Of a DNA stretch of 64,000 nt, positions 21,482 to 32,639 are shown in pieces. Below the pieces are notes generated by a model. That model was not told the origin of the DNA, did no database searches, and was given only the letters and a program-made list of their open reading frames with translations. The translations under genes and the position numbers were made by a program. The stretch is from Azolla pinnata (lineage: Eukaryota > Streptophyta > Polypodiopsida > Salviniales > Salviniaceae), in contig JBBBWG010008891.1 in the NCBI GenBank assembly GCA_037176905.1, positions 21,371 through 85,370 of the forward strand, in the 5' to 3' direction. How positions within the stretch are numbered: position 1 is the stretch's first letter; each line of letters opens with the position of its first letter.

Positions 21482-24134
21482 TCAAGCTTTCAGAGCCCTG
21501 CCGCCGTATACAAAATTTGCAGCCTCATCATCTTCTTCGGCGAAGCCCTGCATCTGCACCTGCTGATCGAGCCTGTAGAACTTGGTAGCTTCCGAGCGCT
21601 TCCTCATCGACCTCAGCCTGAAGAGAGCAGCGGCAACTGCGATCAGCGCAGCTATGCCAACAGGGAGAAGATACCACTGCTCAACAGAAGCCAAAACAAC
21701 AAAAAACAAGTTTTCACTCCTAACCATTTCTTCTTTTTCCTACTGAACTCATTGGGGAGGGAGCTAGAGGAAGATCAGGCTTGTGGGGGATTGAATTGGC
21801 TCCCAAAACATGTTCAAAATCCGCAGTGGGCATTCAGCTTTGCAGTTGTTTCTTACGCTGTTACCTTATCATGCCCATCCTGCTCAACATTAGGCCTGGT
21901 GGATGAGCTCGGCAGGTGCTTATCAGTCTCAGTACCTGGATCAAAGCAAGTTTTTGTGATCAGATGCAATCCAGGCAAGGCAGATTATATACACAATCCA
22001 TCTTCGGATGTCTAACTATGAGCTAATACAGATTCCAAATGCAATCCAGGCAAGGCAGAATATATACACGATCCATATTCGGAGGTCAACAACTATGTCT
22101 AATAGCGATTTCCAAATGCGGTTCAGGCACGGCACAGATTATATACACGATCCGTCTTTGGATGCAATGCAGGCAAAGGCAGATTATATAGTACACGATC
22201 CATCCTCGGAGATCAACAGCTATGTGTAATAGAGATTCCAAATGCAATCCAGGCAAGGCAGATTATATACACGATCCATCTTCCGAGATCAACAACTACG
22301 AACTAATAGAGATTCCAAATGCAATCCAGGCAAGGCACAGCTTATATACACGATCCATCTCGGGATGCAATCCAGGCAAGGCAAGTTTTTGTGACCAGAT
22401 GCAATCTAGGCAAAAAGGCAGATTATGTAGATCCATCTTCGGAGCGCAACAACGATGATCTAACTAACAGAGAGTCCAAATGCATCCAGGATCAACCAAT
22501 CTTACTCTTTGATGTCGGTTTTGAGCAGTCTTCGCTGCCCTTCCAATCCGATGGGCAGGCGCATGGGCTATCAGCAGCTTGGATGCATTCGGCATTGTGG
22601 AAGCAGTAGAGGTCTCCACATGGTGCTCCCTCCAGCTCGCAGTGATCTCCTGCATACCCTTCCTCGCAGATGCAGGCATAGCTCTCTCCTTGCACGATCT
22701 CGTTGCATGTTCCATTCTGGCACCAGAAGCTGTTGCTGCCATCGCACATGGTGCGGGGTGTGTCGCAGAATTTGCCCCTGAATCAAAAACATAGTCCAAC
22801 TTGCATCAGCCTGATCGATCCATCTATTTGATCGAGAATCAACTGCCTATTCAACCAATCGATTGAGCAAGTAAAACCGATCGGGGCAAGTAACCGATCG
22901 ATCATGCAATCCAAACAATGGCCGATCGGGGAATTCCATGAATCAGCTAGTCACACAATCAGTCGACTAACCAATCCAGCAACTTCATTGGACTCCCCAA
23001 TCAGAAGACAATCAATCAAGCCAACAGTAGACAAAATCAAGGCATCAGGCAATCAAGCAATCGATCAATCAACCGATTCAACGACTGATCGATTGATCAA
23101 TCAATCGGTTGAGTCCACCGGCCAACTTCAACTAGCTATCCAATCCGTCAGAATTCACTGGTAGGTGATGATATCCAGTCTTTCTGATTGAATCAATCAA
23201 CCCCTCTCTCTCATTCTGGTCATTGGAACATGTATTCACCCATATATGATATTTTATCTAATCTTTCTGATCGAATGCGTCGGCCAAACTCTCACTCTCT
23301 TTCAGTAGCCAATCGATACACCATGAATTCACCCATATCATCCGATCAAGCACCAATCCATCAATCTCTCTAATCGCCCGAGAACATGGATTGAACCACA
23401 TTTAGTATATCATCTAATCATTCCAATTAGGAGAGGGATTCTTCTTCCCTTATGGCATAGCAATATTCTTCTTTCCCCAGTGATCTAGCATTGGATTCAT
23501 CCACATTCGATGGCATTATCAGCCTATCAAAATTCCTTTTCCAGTATCCGATTATCCAAATTTAGGAGGCCTTTGGGTTCGAGATTCCCAGCTGTTTGCA
23601 CATCCTTCCTCAAGAGCCAGTTCTAGCTGCGATGTACATTGCCGATTCATCAACGGAACACACACTGTACAGAAGATCAGGTACAAACCCCAAAGAAAGC
23701 ACAAAGCACCTCTGCCGATACTCTTGTCTACATCCGGATGCATACATCGCTGCCCGCCATACACAAACATACAGCCCATACATATACATTTCGCAGGCAC
23801 ATTTTCTGTAGATCCGCTGCAAATGGAAGTTCAGGAAGCAGGAGCGTAGATATCGGAACGACGAAGGGCAACAGTTAGGGTTTTTAGGGCCGGCACAAGT
23901 AGAGAGAGAGAGAGAGAGAGAGATACACGAGAGAGGTCTGTGCGGATCGATTTACCCTAGAAATGGCCGATCTCCGAGGAGCATGGTTGAATTGGCAGGA
24001 AGGTCGCACAGGCAGGTTCCATGGCTGTCGCAGTTGTCGGTTCTGCACCTGGGGTCGCAGTCGTGAGCAGCAGCAGAGGCGGAATTGGGGGGGAGAAGGA
24101 GGAGCAAGAGGAAGAAGAAGGAGGAAGACGCCAT
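21482..24134 (-). CDS. EGF-repeat single-pass membrane protein
   Basis: I assemble four minus-strand exons: 24134-23956, 22777-22506, 21935-21865 and 21676-21482. Phases fit and give 238 residues. The product begins with a signal peptide (MASSSFFFLLLLLLPPNSAS, cleaved near AAAHD). About 125 residues of Cys-rich ectodomain follow with three EGF-like units: CDPRCRTDNC...CLC, then CQNGTC...YACICEEGYAGDHC with the classical CxCxxGYxGxxC signature, then CGDLYCFHNAEC...CACPSDWKGSEDC. A short Ser/Thr/Pro linker leads to one transmembrane helix (LLPVGIAALIAVAAALF) and a ~45-residue basic-then-acidic cytosolic tail. There is no kinase domain, so it is not a wall-associated kinase. Function is unknown; cell-surface or endomembrane adhesion or cargo binding is conceivable. 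The third exon is only 71 bp and intron 2 has expanded with a minisatellite. Confidence 0.85.
21960..22490. repeat. Minisatellite inside the EGF gene intron
   Basis: Eight copies of a unit beginning GCAATCCAGGCAAGGCAGAT and continuing TATATACACGATCCATCTTC start near 21966, 22041, 22120, 22162, 22241, 22320, 22365 and 22401. Full units are ~79 bp (with a GGAGATCAACAACTA tail) and short ones ~40-45 bp lack the second half. The array fills nearly all of the intron between the third and second exons. Confidence 0.88.
22778..23955. other. Intron 1 of the EGF gene
   Basis: The 1.18 kb intron has many degenerate GATCGATCAATCAATCG-like phrases at 22805-23120 and an (AG)n at about 23898-23920. It holds no other gene that I can see. 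Confidence 0.7.
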
Positions 24135-24241
24135 AGCTGGGGAGCTTGGAAGCCGGTGGACAGGAAACAGAGCAGAAGAAGACAGTGATGGAGGACGTGG
24201 GGCAGGACGTGGGCGATTTGTTACTTCTTTTTTATCTTAAA
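24135..24241. other. Upstream region of the EGF gene
   Basis: Short purine/pyrimidine-rich stretch between the start codon and the satellite array; the promoter must lie here or inside the array. Confidence 0.4.
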
Positions 24242-24476
24242 AGAAATTCATGGCTTTGCCCGGACTCGAACCCAGAACCTCAATTGTAATCGATCATCAC
24301 AGTCACCGAAAATATCGAACGCGAATATACGAATGACAAATGAATGCGAAGATTTCGAGCATAATATTTCTAAGGTTTTGATCGTTATTGGTCATGTTGC
24401 TTTGCCCCCGGATTCGAACCCATGACCAGAGAGAGAGAGAGAGAGAGAGAGTGGATAAGAGAGAGAAGAGAGAAAG

Positions 24477-24511
<35 letters not shown>

Positions 24512-24623
24512 TGTGATCATCTATCTGGCTTGATGTCGACCGATCCGAGATGCCACCAGATGATCTGCTCTGCTCTGCTTTGCTTTGAGCTGGTCCTGAT
24601 CTGATTTGATCTGATCTGATCTG

Positions 24624-24673
<50 letters not shown>

Positions 24674-25870
24674 CCGATAGATTGTAATATTCACATTCGT
24701 GGAAAATATCAAACGCGAATATTTTAAGCGTAATTCTTCAATGTTTTGATTAGCGCTTGTAATGTTCCATGAATGGCTTTGCCCGGGATTCGAACCCACA
24801 GCAGCCGCTTGCTCGTCAGAACCCCGTTTTCTAGCTCCTCGCTTTTTTTTTAGAGGAAAGACAGAGATTTGTAACATGGATTGTAATATTCGCATTCATC
24901 GAAAATATCAAACGTGAAGATATGAGTGACGAATGGATGTGGATATTTTAAGTGTAAAGTTGTAATGTTTTGATTATTACTCATAACTTTGTAATGAAAC
25001 TTAATGGAGTGGTAAAGTAAGATTTGAACCCATGACCTCCACCTGCTCAGAAAGAATGGTGTTTTTCCAGTTCCTTGCTTTTTTAGGAAAAAGAGAGAGA
25101 TTTGTACATAGATTGTAATATTCCCATTCGTTGAAAATATCATATGCGAATATCCGATTATCCGATTGGCAAATGAACACAAATATTTCAAGCATAGTAT
25201 TTTAACATTTTGTTTATTACTTGTAATGTTCCATGCATGACTTTGCCTGAATCCGAACCCAAGACCTCCTCCTTCTCATCAAAACCATTATTTTTTAGCT
25301 CCTTGCTTTTTTAGAAAAAGGAGAGAGATTTGTGCATAAATTGTAATATTTGCATGCGACAAAAATGTCAAACGCTAATGTATACGAATGACACATGAAC
25401 ATGAATATTTCAAGTATAATTTTTTAACGTTTTGATTATTACTTGTAATGAAACTTAGTGTAGTGGTAAGATAAGATTTGAACCCATGACCTCCATTTGC
25501 TTATCAAAAACACTATTTTCTAGCCCGCTTTTATAGAAGAAAGAGAACGATTTGTACATAGATTGTAATATTTTTATTTGCTGAAAATATTAAACGCAAA
25601 AATGCGAATGACAAATGAATGTGAATATTTCAATTGTAACATTGTAACATTTTGATTATTATTTGTAATGTTCCATGAATAGCTTTGCTCGGATTTGAAT
25701 CCATGATGGCCACTTGCTCATAAGAACATCGTTTTCTAGCTCCTCACTTTTTTAAAAGAAAAAGATAGATTTATACCTAGATTGTAATATTCACATTCGT
25801 CGAAAATATCAAACACAAATATACGAATGATAAAGGAATACAAATATTTGAAGTATAATATATTAACATT
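24242..25870. repeat. ~230 bp satellite in A/B dimers with tRNA-like B box
   Basis: Monomers share AGAGATTTGTACATAGATTG, TAATATTC(A/G)CATTCGTCGAAA, ATATCAAACGCGAATAT, GACAAATGAA and TTTTGATTATTACTTGTAATG. Two subtypes alternate after that: type A continues TTCCATGAATGGCTTTGCCC with GGATTCGAACCC (near 24778, 25242, 25683, plus partial copies near 24255 and 24402), and type B continues AAACTTAGTGTAGTGGTAAG with GATTTGAACCCATGACC (near 25010 and 25467). The higher-order unit is ~455 bp. Read on the minus strand, GGTTCGAATCC is a perfect Pol III B box. (AG)n and (GT)n expansions interrupt the array at 24427-24510 and 24626-24669. Confidence 0.88.
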
Positions 25871-28800
25871 TTAAATATTTAAATGAGAAACAAATATTAT
25901 ATAAGCCCCTCGATTGCGCGATAAATGGTATGCAAAGCCTTCAACACTTAGTAATATTGGTGATGACTATAAAAAGTAAAAATATTTTAAAGTGGAGTTC
26001 TTGTTAATTTTGTAAAGTCTTGAACAATGTTTTCTAATTGAATATATTTAAAAGGCTCTTTGCCAAATTTAGCAGAGCTATCGAATCTGAAGTCTTTATG
26101 GGATGTCAGCCATTAATAACGAATAATCCTTAGTAGACAAAAGTTGCATCATTATAGTTAGTTATTCGCCACAATAAACTCTAAATAAAATAAAATGTAA
26201 TTTAACACTAGAATAAAGGAAACATTATTTAAACCTTGAATATTGTATATTCATTTGTTCGGTCAATAATCTTGTCATTTCTTGACTTGCTCGCTCGATA
26301 TTAAAATTTAAATATTTTTAGATTTTCACTAATCTTTCTGCTATTTTCTTTTTCTCAACTAGGTTTCGAGGTATTAAATAGATTAACATTTCTCATTAAA
26401 TAAAATGGTAGTATATCTTATAATTTGTATAAGACAATAAGTAGGTAAAAGTAACTTACCCAATTTAAAAAACTAGAAAACTATATTATTATAGTGAATT
26501 AGAAGATAAAGTTATTAAATGTAGTTTATTCAACCTTTTCTTGGCTTGAACAATCAAATTTCTTAATAATTATCTCTTCGATCTTTATATATATTTTAAG
26601 ACTATGATACATCACAACACAAACAATATATTTAAAACTCATAAAATATAAGGAAATATAGCTAATAAAAGGTCTAGTTTTTAATATTTAATTTTTTGAC
26701 GAGGTCGCTAAAGTGTGAGTTTCATAGTAATTGTCATTGGTTAAGTTACTTTTTTTACTCTTTGTAGTTTGTTTCGACTTATGGTTTTACTTTCATTTTT
26801 TTCTCGTTTTGTGTGTTTTACTTCTTTACTTCCCACATTGTAAACATCATGTCTTCTAATTCTCACACATGTCTATCTCTAAATGGTAGTGTTTATGAAA
26901 TTATCGATAATACGCACTTTATCCACATCTCAATGTATAAGGTACTCATAGTGAAAAAATCTTTTACATGTGATAATATTAATTGTCATTATTGTAAAAC
27001 CAAACAAGGAGTTGTTAAGATATATAATCTGTGCAAATTAAATCTGTAACTTCACATAGACAAGATGCAATGCTCGACCATCTTGATATAAGCATGTATT
27101 TATATATAATATATTTCATTTATGACATAATTCTAGAAATTTCTAAAAAGTTCTAGAAGATTCTAGAAAGTTCCAAAACATTCTGATGCATATACCTAAA
27201 CTCATAGTATAAGTACTTGTAATCTCCTTGGTCCTTATAAAGGGATTTAACGCCAATCATTGACATATCAATTTAGTATTCTCGTTTCGTTCCATCTTGT
27301 CTCCTTAATCTTCATCTATGGACGTTTTATGCTCTCTTGTACTTCCTAGCTTCTCTAAGTTTCTGGTATCGTCACTTCTAGTTCGAAGTAATTCGAAACC
27401 TCATTGCTCTTAACATCCAAAGTTTGAAGCTTAATCACTTCTAGTTTCACGTTTATAGCTCTTGCTCATGGCCCTATTGTTTGTTTTATCGTAAATAATA
27501 GTTGGTTTATCCGCGATAGGAGTTTAACTTCATTTATTGTGAGCGCAACATAAATTTTACATTGAACATATTATTAATAGTCTTCTTGCATCAACTGAGT
27601 GGGAACACCAATCACAAAATATTTAAGCTTCTTTAGATTTGCAATGTTAAATTCAAATATCTTTGCACATCGTGTAATATTAACCCTTAAAATGAAAGGA
27701 AACATAATTGTGTGTGAGTTGATTTTTATTAATTTCTAGGTCTTGAACACGAAAATTATTGACTCCCTTATATTTAATATATGGTATTGATTCTTTATCT
27801 AAGCCAATCAAAGGTTTGTTGAAAACTATAATATACGACTTTTCTTTACTAATTTCAACTTATTATTTGTTGTTCAATTGTGCTTTGTTTTAAAGCTATG
27901 AATTTAGACGACAACTCTCCGCTAGGAGTAATGAGATCCTTATATAAGATGTTACTCTCAAATTTTTTGTTCGCTTATGACGTCTTCTCTTTTTTTTTTA
28001 AACGATTCCTTCTAAGGTTTCTTTAGATTTTGTTGGGCCCTTTATTTTTGCAATAGCTTAGGAGGAAGCGATTCAAGCAGGAGAGATTAGAATCAATTTA
28101 TCTTTATCATCATCATAATCTCGACTTTCTTAAAAAACGACAAAGCCAGTAACGAATGGTTGACATAATGTTGTAATAATATTATCAGATTTTGTCCCAA
28201 TCTCTTAAGACTATGTTAGATCACAACTAACATACACAAGTCATCTATCCTATAAAAGTGTTATGTTATGTTTGCCTTTAGTTGTATAAGCTTTGATAAC
28301 CATATTGCTCAATCTATCCATTCATTGTCAACGCAAAATAATATTTTTCAATAGGCTATGACATTACCAACTTTAATAACCCCTTCTCCTACAACTTTTG
28401 TAGAAGCAAAGTCAAGCTTATCACAATATATGAAAAAGTTTTTTTTTTGTCTACATTTTAAGAACCTTTAACTAGACAATAATAAACAAATGGCTAGATG
28501 CACAATAATAAAGGCAAAGGTCTATGTTTGATTGATATTTATATTTCTAAACAACTACTAAAATATGCTCTCTAATTAAATAATACAAAATTATAAAGCT
28601 ATATTTGTAATTAAAAGAATAAAAAATACTACAATAATATATACTTGATATAAGAAGTCGTAAAAATTTAGATTCTAGATATAGAACAAGATGTCTAACA
28701 TGTAAAGAATCAATTTAGGAAACATGACTCCGGGGATCTTACACGAAGAGATGATATGAAACAAAATAGAATGTCCGATAAGCTAGATTAAACTAAAATA

Positions 28801-29700
28801 TATTAAAATGAAGTTATTAGTTTCTTACGATATTAAATACGGGGAGATATACAAACCCAAACATAATTGAGAGTTTAAGATGGTTTCTTTCGTAATGTTT
28901 GGTCACCTTAGTTCATACCATATTAACTTGTTTGAATTTCTGGGCATAAGCAAAGACTACATGTAAACATTATTGTAAATTGGTGAGAGTCTATCTCGTT
29001 CCCGTAACCTCAATCAGCAAGGAAAGTTAAGGCGTTCTTGATGAATGATAATGATATTTTGACTGATAGTTGAAGCAAAGAGAAGAGTTTCGTCCCATCT
29101 ACAATTCTTAAACTTGTGGACTCAATTAGTGAGATAATCTATGACCTCATTATACTTGTTATAAGTAATGTACCCATCTTAATCGACGAGTGTCAAGGTA
29201 ATGTACCCATCTTGTGTTTATATACAAATATATGTATAGAACGTATGAGATGCAAAATTTGAAGGGCGGCCACCTATTTATAAACGTGATAGACAAGTTC
29301 TGTTACATGTAAAATACAAACTACTATAAGATACACAACTCACAAACAAAAATGTTTTTACCTTATCAAGAAGAAAGGCAAAAACTAAGGCAAAAGCAAT
29401 AAAACTTGTGCTTGTAAGTGTATGGATGAATTCCAAATTGATTGGTCCGGAACATATAAACCCTTTACCGAAACATTTAGTGGAAAAAGGGTTCAACGTT
29501 ATCTCAACAATTTCGTAGATAGTTTTGAGTGAGTTCTTCTTCAGCCCATCTTGTAGTCAGGAGAGTTTGGTCTCAGTGAAGGGCCGAGATATCACAATGT
29601 TAGAGAGGTACTCCACTTGGGCCAAAGACTCGATTAAGAGCCTCCTTACAAAAGGCCAACTCTAAATTGTCGAGCGAAACTAGCCCCTCTTTCTAACTCT
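25871..29700. other. AT-rich gene-free block
   Basis: Base composition drops sharply to an AT-rich state at about 25860 and stays so for ~3.8 kb. Open frames are short and without motifs. A short direct repeat (GTAATGTACCCATCTT) occurs near 29166 and 29200. Apart from the possible LTR described separately I recognise nothing; it looks like old, decayed repeat DNA. Confidence 0.6.
27013..27590 (+). mobile_element. Possible solo LTR, Ty1/copia type (fossil)
   Basis: The segment starts TGTTAAGATATATAATCTGT and ends CTTCTTGCA, fitting TG...CA LTR ends. It contains a cluster of TTCTAGAA motifs (27131-27175) about 60 bp ahead of a TATA-like TTATAAAGGG (27235). The TGTTAAG start matches the copia LTR at 59758. 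No internal coding sequence is attached, and I could not confirm a clear target-site duplication, so the limits are uncertain. It looks old and non-coding. Confidence 0.3.
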
Positions 29701-30760
29701 TTTCTCTTATTTTTCGTTATCTTTGCTTTACAATCAGATTAAACCCCGCAAGTAATGCTCTACAGAGTTGGGAAGAGTGCACAATCTGAGCTTTGCCTTT
29801 AGGGCCTCCCACGCCATTACAAAAGCGCGAGGAGTCGTGCGCCTCCATCCAACTGTCTCCATGCTCGACGGCAAAGGGGCAAGAAAGTCGAGATACAAAG
29901 AGGAAAAAAGAAAAAAACCAAGAAAAACAAAACCACGTAGCCTTGCTCGATGTATCGAACCAAGGCATTCGCAGAGCATAACGCTGTCGTGTGATGCACG
30001 ATCGATGATGGAACAGCATCAAAATCTCTTTTAACTTATTCCGTCGAATATGGAATCGATGCTTGAAAGGGGATGAGGAGATGTAATGGGCCACCAGCTT
30101 CAAGGGACACACACCTCCTCAGGGTAGGTGCACCGCACCAGGAATCGTGGAAAATCGATGAGTTATTTATGGAAGTCTCTTCTCTGAAGAGCTGCTTCTG
30201 GCTCAACTGCGTTCGAGATTTACGGCATTTAAGCAGACAGATGCTGCTTCTCTGAACGATTGTGGGTTCGACCTCTTAGAGCCATTGACACTGAGACCAT
30301 GCTCGTGGGTTAAGTAAAAAGAAAAACAAACTCAGGAAGGGCATCGAAGTTGTCTCTGACTTTGATTGCGTATCCGAAGAAGATACGACTGTAAGTCTTC
30401 CCGTAAAAAAAGAAAACTTACAGTCGTTAACTATACAGAGGTAGTTGCAAAGTTCATGTCTCAGCGCACACGTTAGGAGGACTTGTTCAGCTGTCCGTCT
30501 TGAACACGTGTAAATGAATGGCCTTTCGGGGCATAGTCTTCCCTTCCGCAAACAGACTTGCTTGCTCAAAGGATCTGTCTGTCTGATGCCACTGGGAAAT
30601 TTAGTTGTCGAGTCTGATAAGCGAGAAAAAATTTATCTTGCCCTGGTGTTTTTTTTTTACAAGGCTCGTTAAGTGCATCGATCGATGGGGGATCGAATGT
30701 GGAGCGAATGATGCTCGATGCCGCGATTCCAGAGAAACAAAGTCAATCAAAGGTCTTCTT
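29701..30760. other. Intergenic, no gene seen
   Basis: Composition returns to mixed. Several 60-130 codon frames overlap on both strands without any recognised domain. A GGTTCGACC phrase near 30267 resembles a Pol III B box but lacks a well-spaced A box. Confidence 0.45.
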
Positions 30761-31247
30761 CCCTTTTCCATGCATGCATGCATGCATGTATGTGTGTGTG
30801 TGTGTGTGTATGCATGCATTAATTCTCGGCTCAATCGAGCATCTTGCTGTTATTAATATTAGGATTAGAAGTTAGAATTATTGTTGTTGTTAGCATTATC
30901 ATCATGAGCGGATCGTGCACACGCCCACACACTTTGAAAATTTTGGCAAACGCGAGATTTCAGTTGGAACCAGTATCGATACATGCATGCATGAATGTAT
31001 GTATTGTATTCGATTGTATGTATGTATTGTATTCGATTTGTGGTATGAAGACGCCCTCATCTGTTTTTTCTGGTCCAATTCTCTGCATCTATCTGCCTGC
31101 GGTCAATGGGGCCCTTGCAGATGGAAGAGAAGCGGTTTTGTCTTTGAAGTCTCTTTGGGATAGGTATGCTTGTTGAAAAACAAAACGGAGAACTTACTGA
31201 TTCAGATCTGGCTTCTCAAGACCCTGCGAAGGAGTCAAGAAAGAAGC

Positions 31248-31279
<32 letters not shown>

Positions 31280-31669
31280 TTGCATGTGTATTATGGCATC
31301 TGCTCTGGCCCGACATTGGCTCACAGAGACAAAAACACTTCTACCCACGACGAAGATCGAAGATATGGAAATGCCAGATCTTCTTTCGCGAGTCGTGTTA
31401 CTCTGCCAAACATTGAATCTGTGTCTGAATCTGAGTTTCTACCACCACCTTTTAAAAACCACTCTTACCGCTTCTCTTACCACTGGGGCTCATGACCTTC
31501 TTTCTTCCTGTACTAGAGAGTTCCCATCCTCTTCTGAAGCTTTCTCAGGGCTGGGATTCGGTTTCACACACGCGCCCGAACGGAACAGAGCCCGACGCTT
31601 GCACAAAATGCCACCAGATGGCATTCAGATTTGTAGGTAACGTAGCTAGGAAGCGATCGAGCCTATCCC

Positions 31670-31707
<38 letters not shown>

Positions 31708-32078
31708 CAAGAAGCAAATGGGAAGCAACGAAAAAAAAACGGCGAAGGGTAAAGCAGATTGGCTTGCAATCAGTGCAATTAAGTGCATACGTAGAAAATC
31801 GCTCGCCTGTATGCATTCCATCAAATCTCTCAGTGCCCCCCATAAGTTTCTGCAAGAGTATGCCTGTCTGATGCATGCATGCATGCATGAGTGTCTGAAT
31901 GAATGTGTGCATGCATGCATGAGTGTCTGAATGAATGTGTGCATGCATGAATGTATGGATGTGTGCATGCATGCATGCATTCTATGCATGGATGGATGGA
32001 TGTATGCGTGCGTGCATGTGTGTATGTATGGTATGCACGCATGCAGGGATGTATGTATGTTATGTGGACATAGAGCGC
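30761..32078. repeat. (CATG)n, (TATG)n, (TG)n and (TA)n tracts upstream of a secreted-protein gene
   Basis: CATGCATG-type runs occur at about 30770-30822, 30980-31020 and 31865-32045; (TATG)n at 31246-31280; (TA)n at 31673-31705. The 31865-32045 block alternates TGCATGCATGAG with TGTCTGAATGAATGTG in a ~54 bp duplication. CATGCATG is the RY motif. The long ORFs here are microsatellite translations. Confidence 0.85.
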
Positions 32079-32087
32079 CTATATATG
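32079..32087 (+). promoter_or_regulatory. TATA-like box of the secreted-protein gene
   Basis: CTATATATG lies ~80 bp before the ATG at 32168, followed by a C/T-rich stretch fitting a transcription start region. Position and composition are the only evidence. Confidence 0.35.
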
Positions 32088-32167
32088 TGCACATACATGG
32101 CAGACCATCTCCACATCTGCTCTCGTCTTTCTGCGTCTTTTCTCTGCGTTCTTGTTTTCTCTCAGCG

Positions 32168-32623
32168 ATGGCGTCCTCCCGTCTTCCCGTCTTCTGCTTC
32201 TGCTTCTGCTCCCTCCTCCTCCTCCTCCTCCTCTCGGAACACGCCATAGCTCGCCCCTTCACGGCACGGGAGAAGACAGCGGCGCAGCAGCAGCAGCAGC
32301 AGCAGCAGCAGCGGCGGCGCTGGGCCAGAGCCATGAACCACCTCCTCTCCATCTCCGCCGACCCCGAGTTCTACAACGACGGCTTCCTCAACCTCGACCC
32401 GCTCTCGCCGCCATCGCCGCTATCATCATCATCATCATCATCAACAGCAACAGCAACAGCAACAACAACAGCGGCATCAGGAGCATCGTCTTTGTCGTCG
32501 TCTTCTGTAGATGCGGCAGAGCTCAGCGGCGAGGAAGGATCTGAGGAAGCGGAGGACTCGTTCCTGCGATGGAATCACCCCACGCTTCCATCCATCATCG
32601 GCGACCCCGAGTTCTTCACATAG
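32168..32623 (+). CDS. Small secreted Ser/Gln-rich protein, possible peptide precursor
   Basis: A single-exon frame of 151 residues starts at ATG 32168 in good context (GCGATGGCG). A strong signal peptide (MASSRLPVFCFCFCSLLLLL, cleavage expected after HAIA) directs it to the secretory pathway. The mature part has a Gln run (CAG repeat), a basic RRRW, then NHLLSISADPEFYNDGF, a long Ser/Thr/Ala/Pro low-complexity linker, an acidic stretch, and a C-terminal RWNHPTLPSIIGDPEFFT that ends two residues after the motif. The two N-H...S-I-x-x-D-P-E-F-aromatic blocks are a spaced internal repeat. There are no cysteines in the mature part. I do not recognise the family. A precursor giving short peptides, or a wall-associated protein, is possible; both are inference. 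Codon repeats suggest recent expansion of the linker. Confidence 0.7.
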   Translation: MASSRLPVFCFCFCSLLLLLLLSEHAIARPFTAREKTAAQQQQQQQQQRRRWARAMNHLLSISADPEFYNDGFLNLDPLSPPSPLSSSSSSSTATATATTTAASGASSLSSSSVDAAELSGEEGSEEAEDSFLRWNHPTLPSIIGDPEFFT

Positions 32624-32639
32624 ACCTCGTCTCTTCCTC

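Noticed and set aside
29717-30112. 131-codon minus-strand ORF
   Set aside because: Several overlapping frames of similar length exist on both strands and none shows a motif.
30250-30285. Pol III B-box-like GGTTCGACC
   Set aside because: The only A-box-like sequence is about 60 bases upstream, with no tRNA-like arms.
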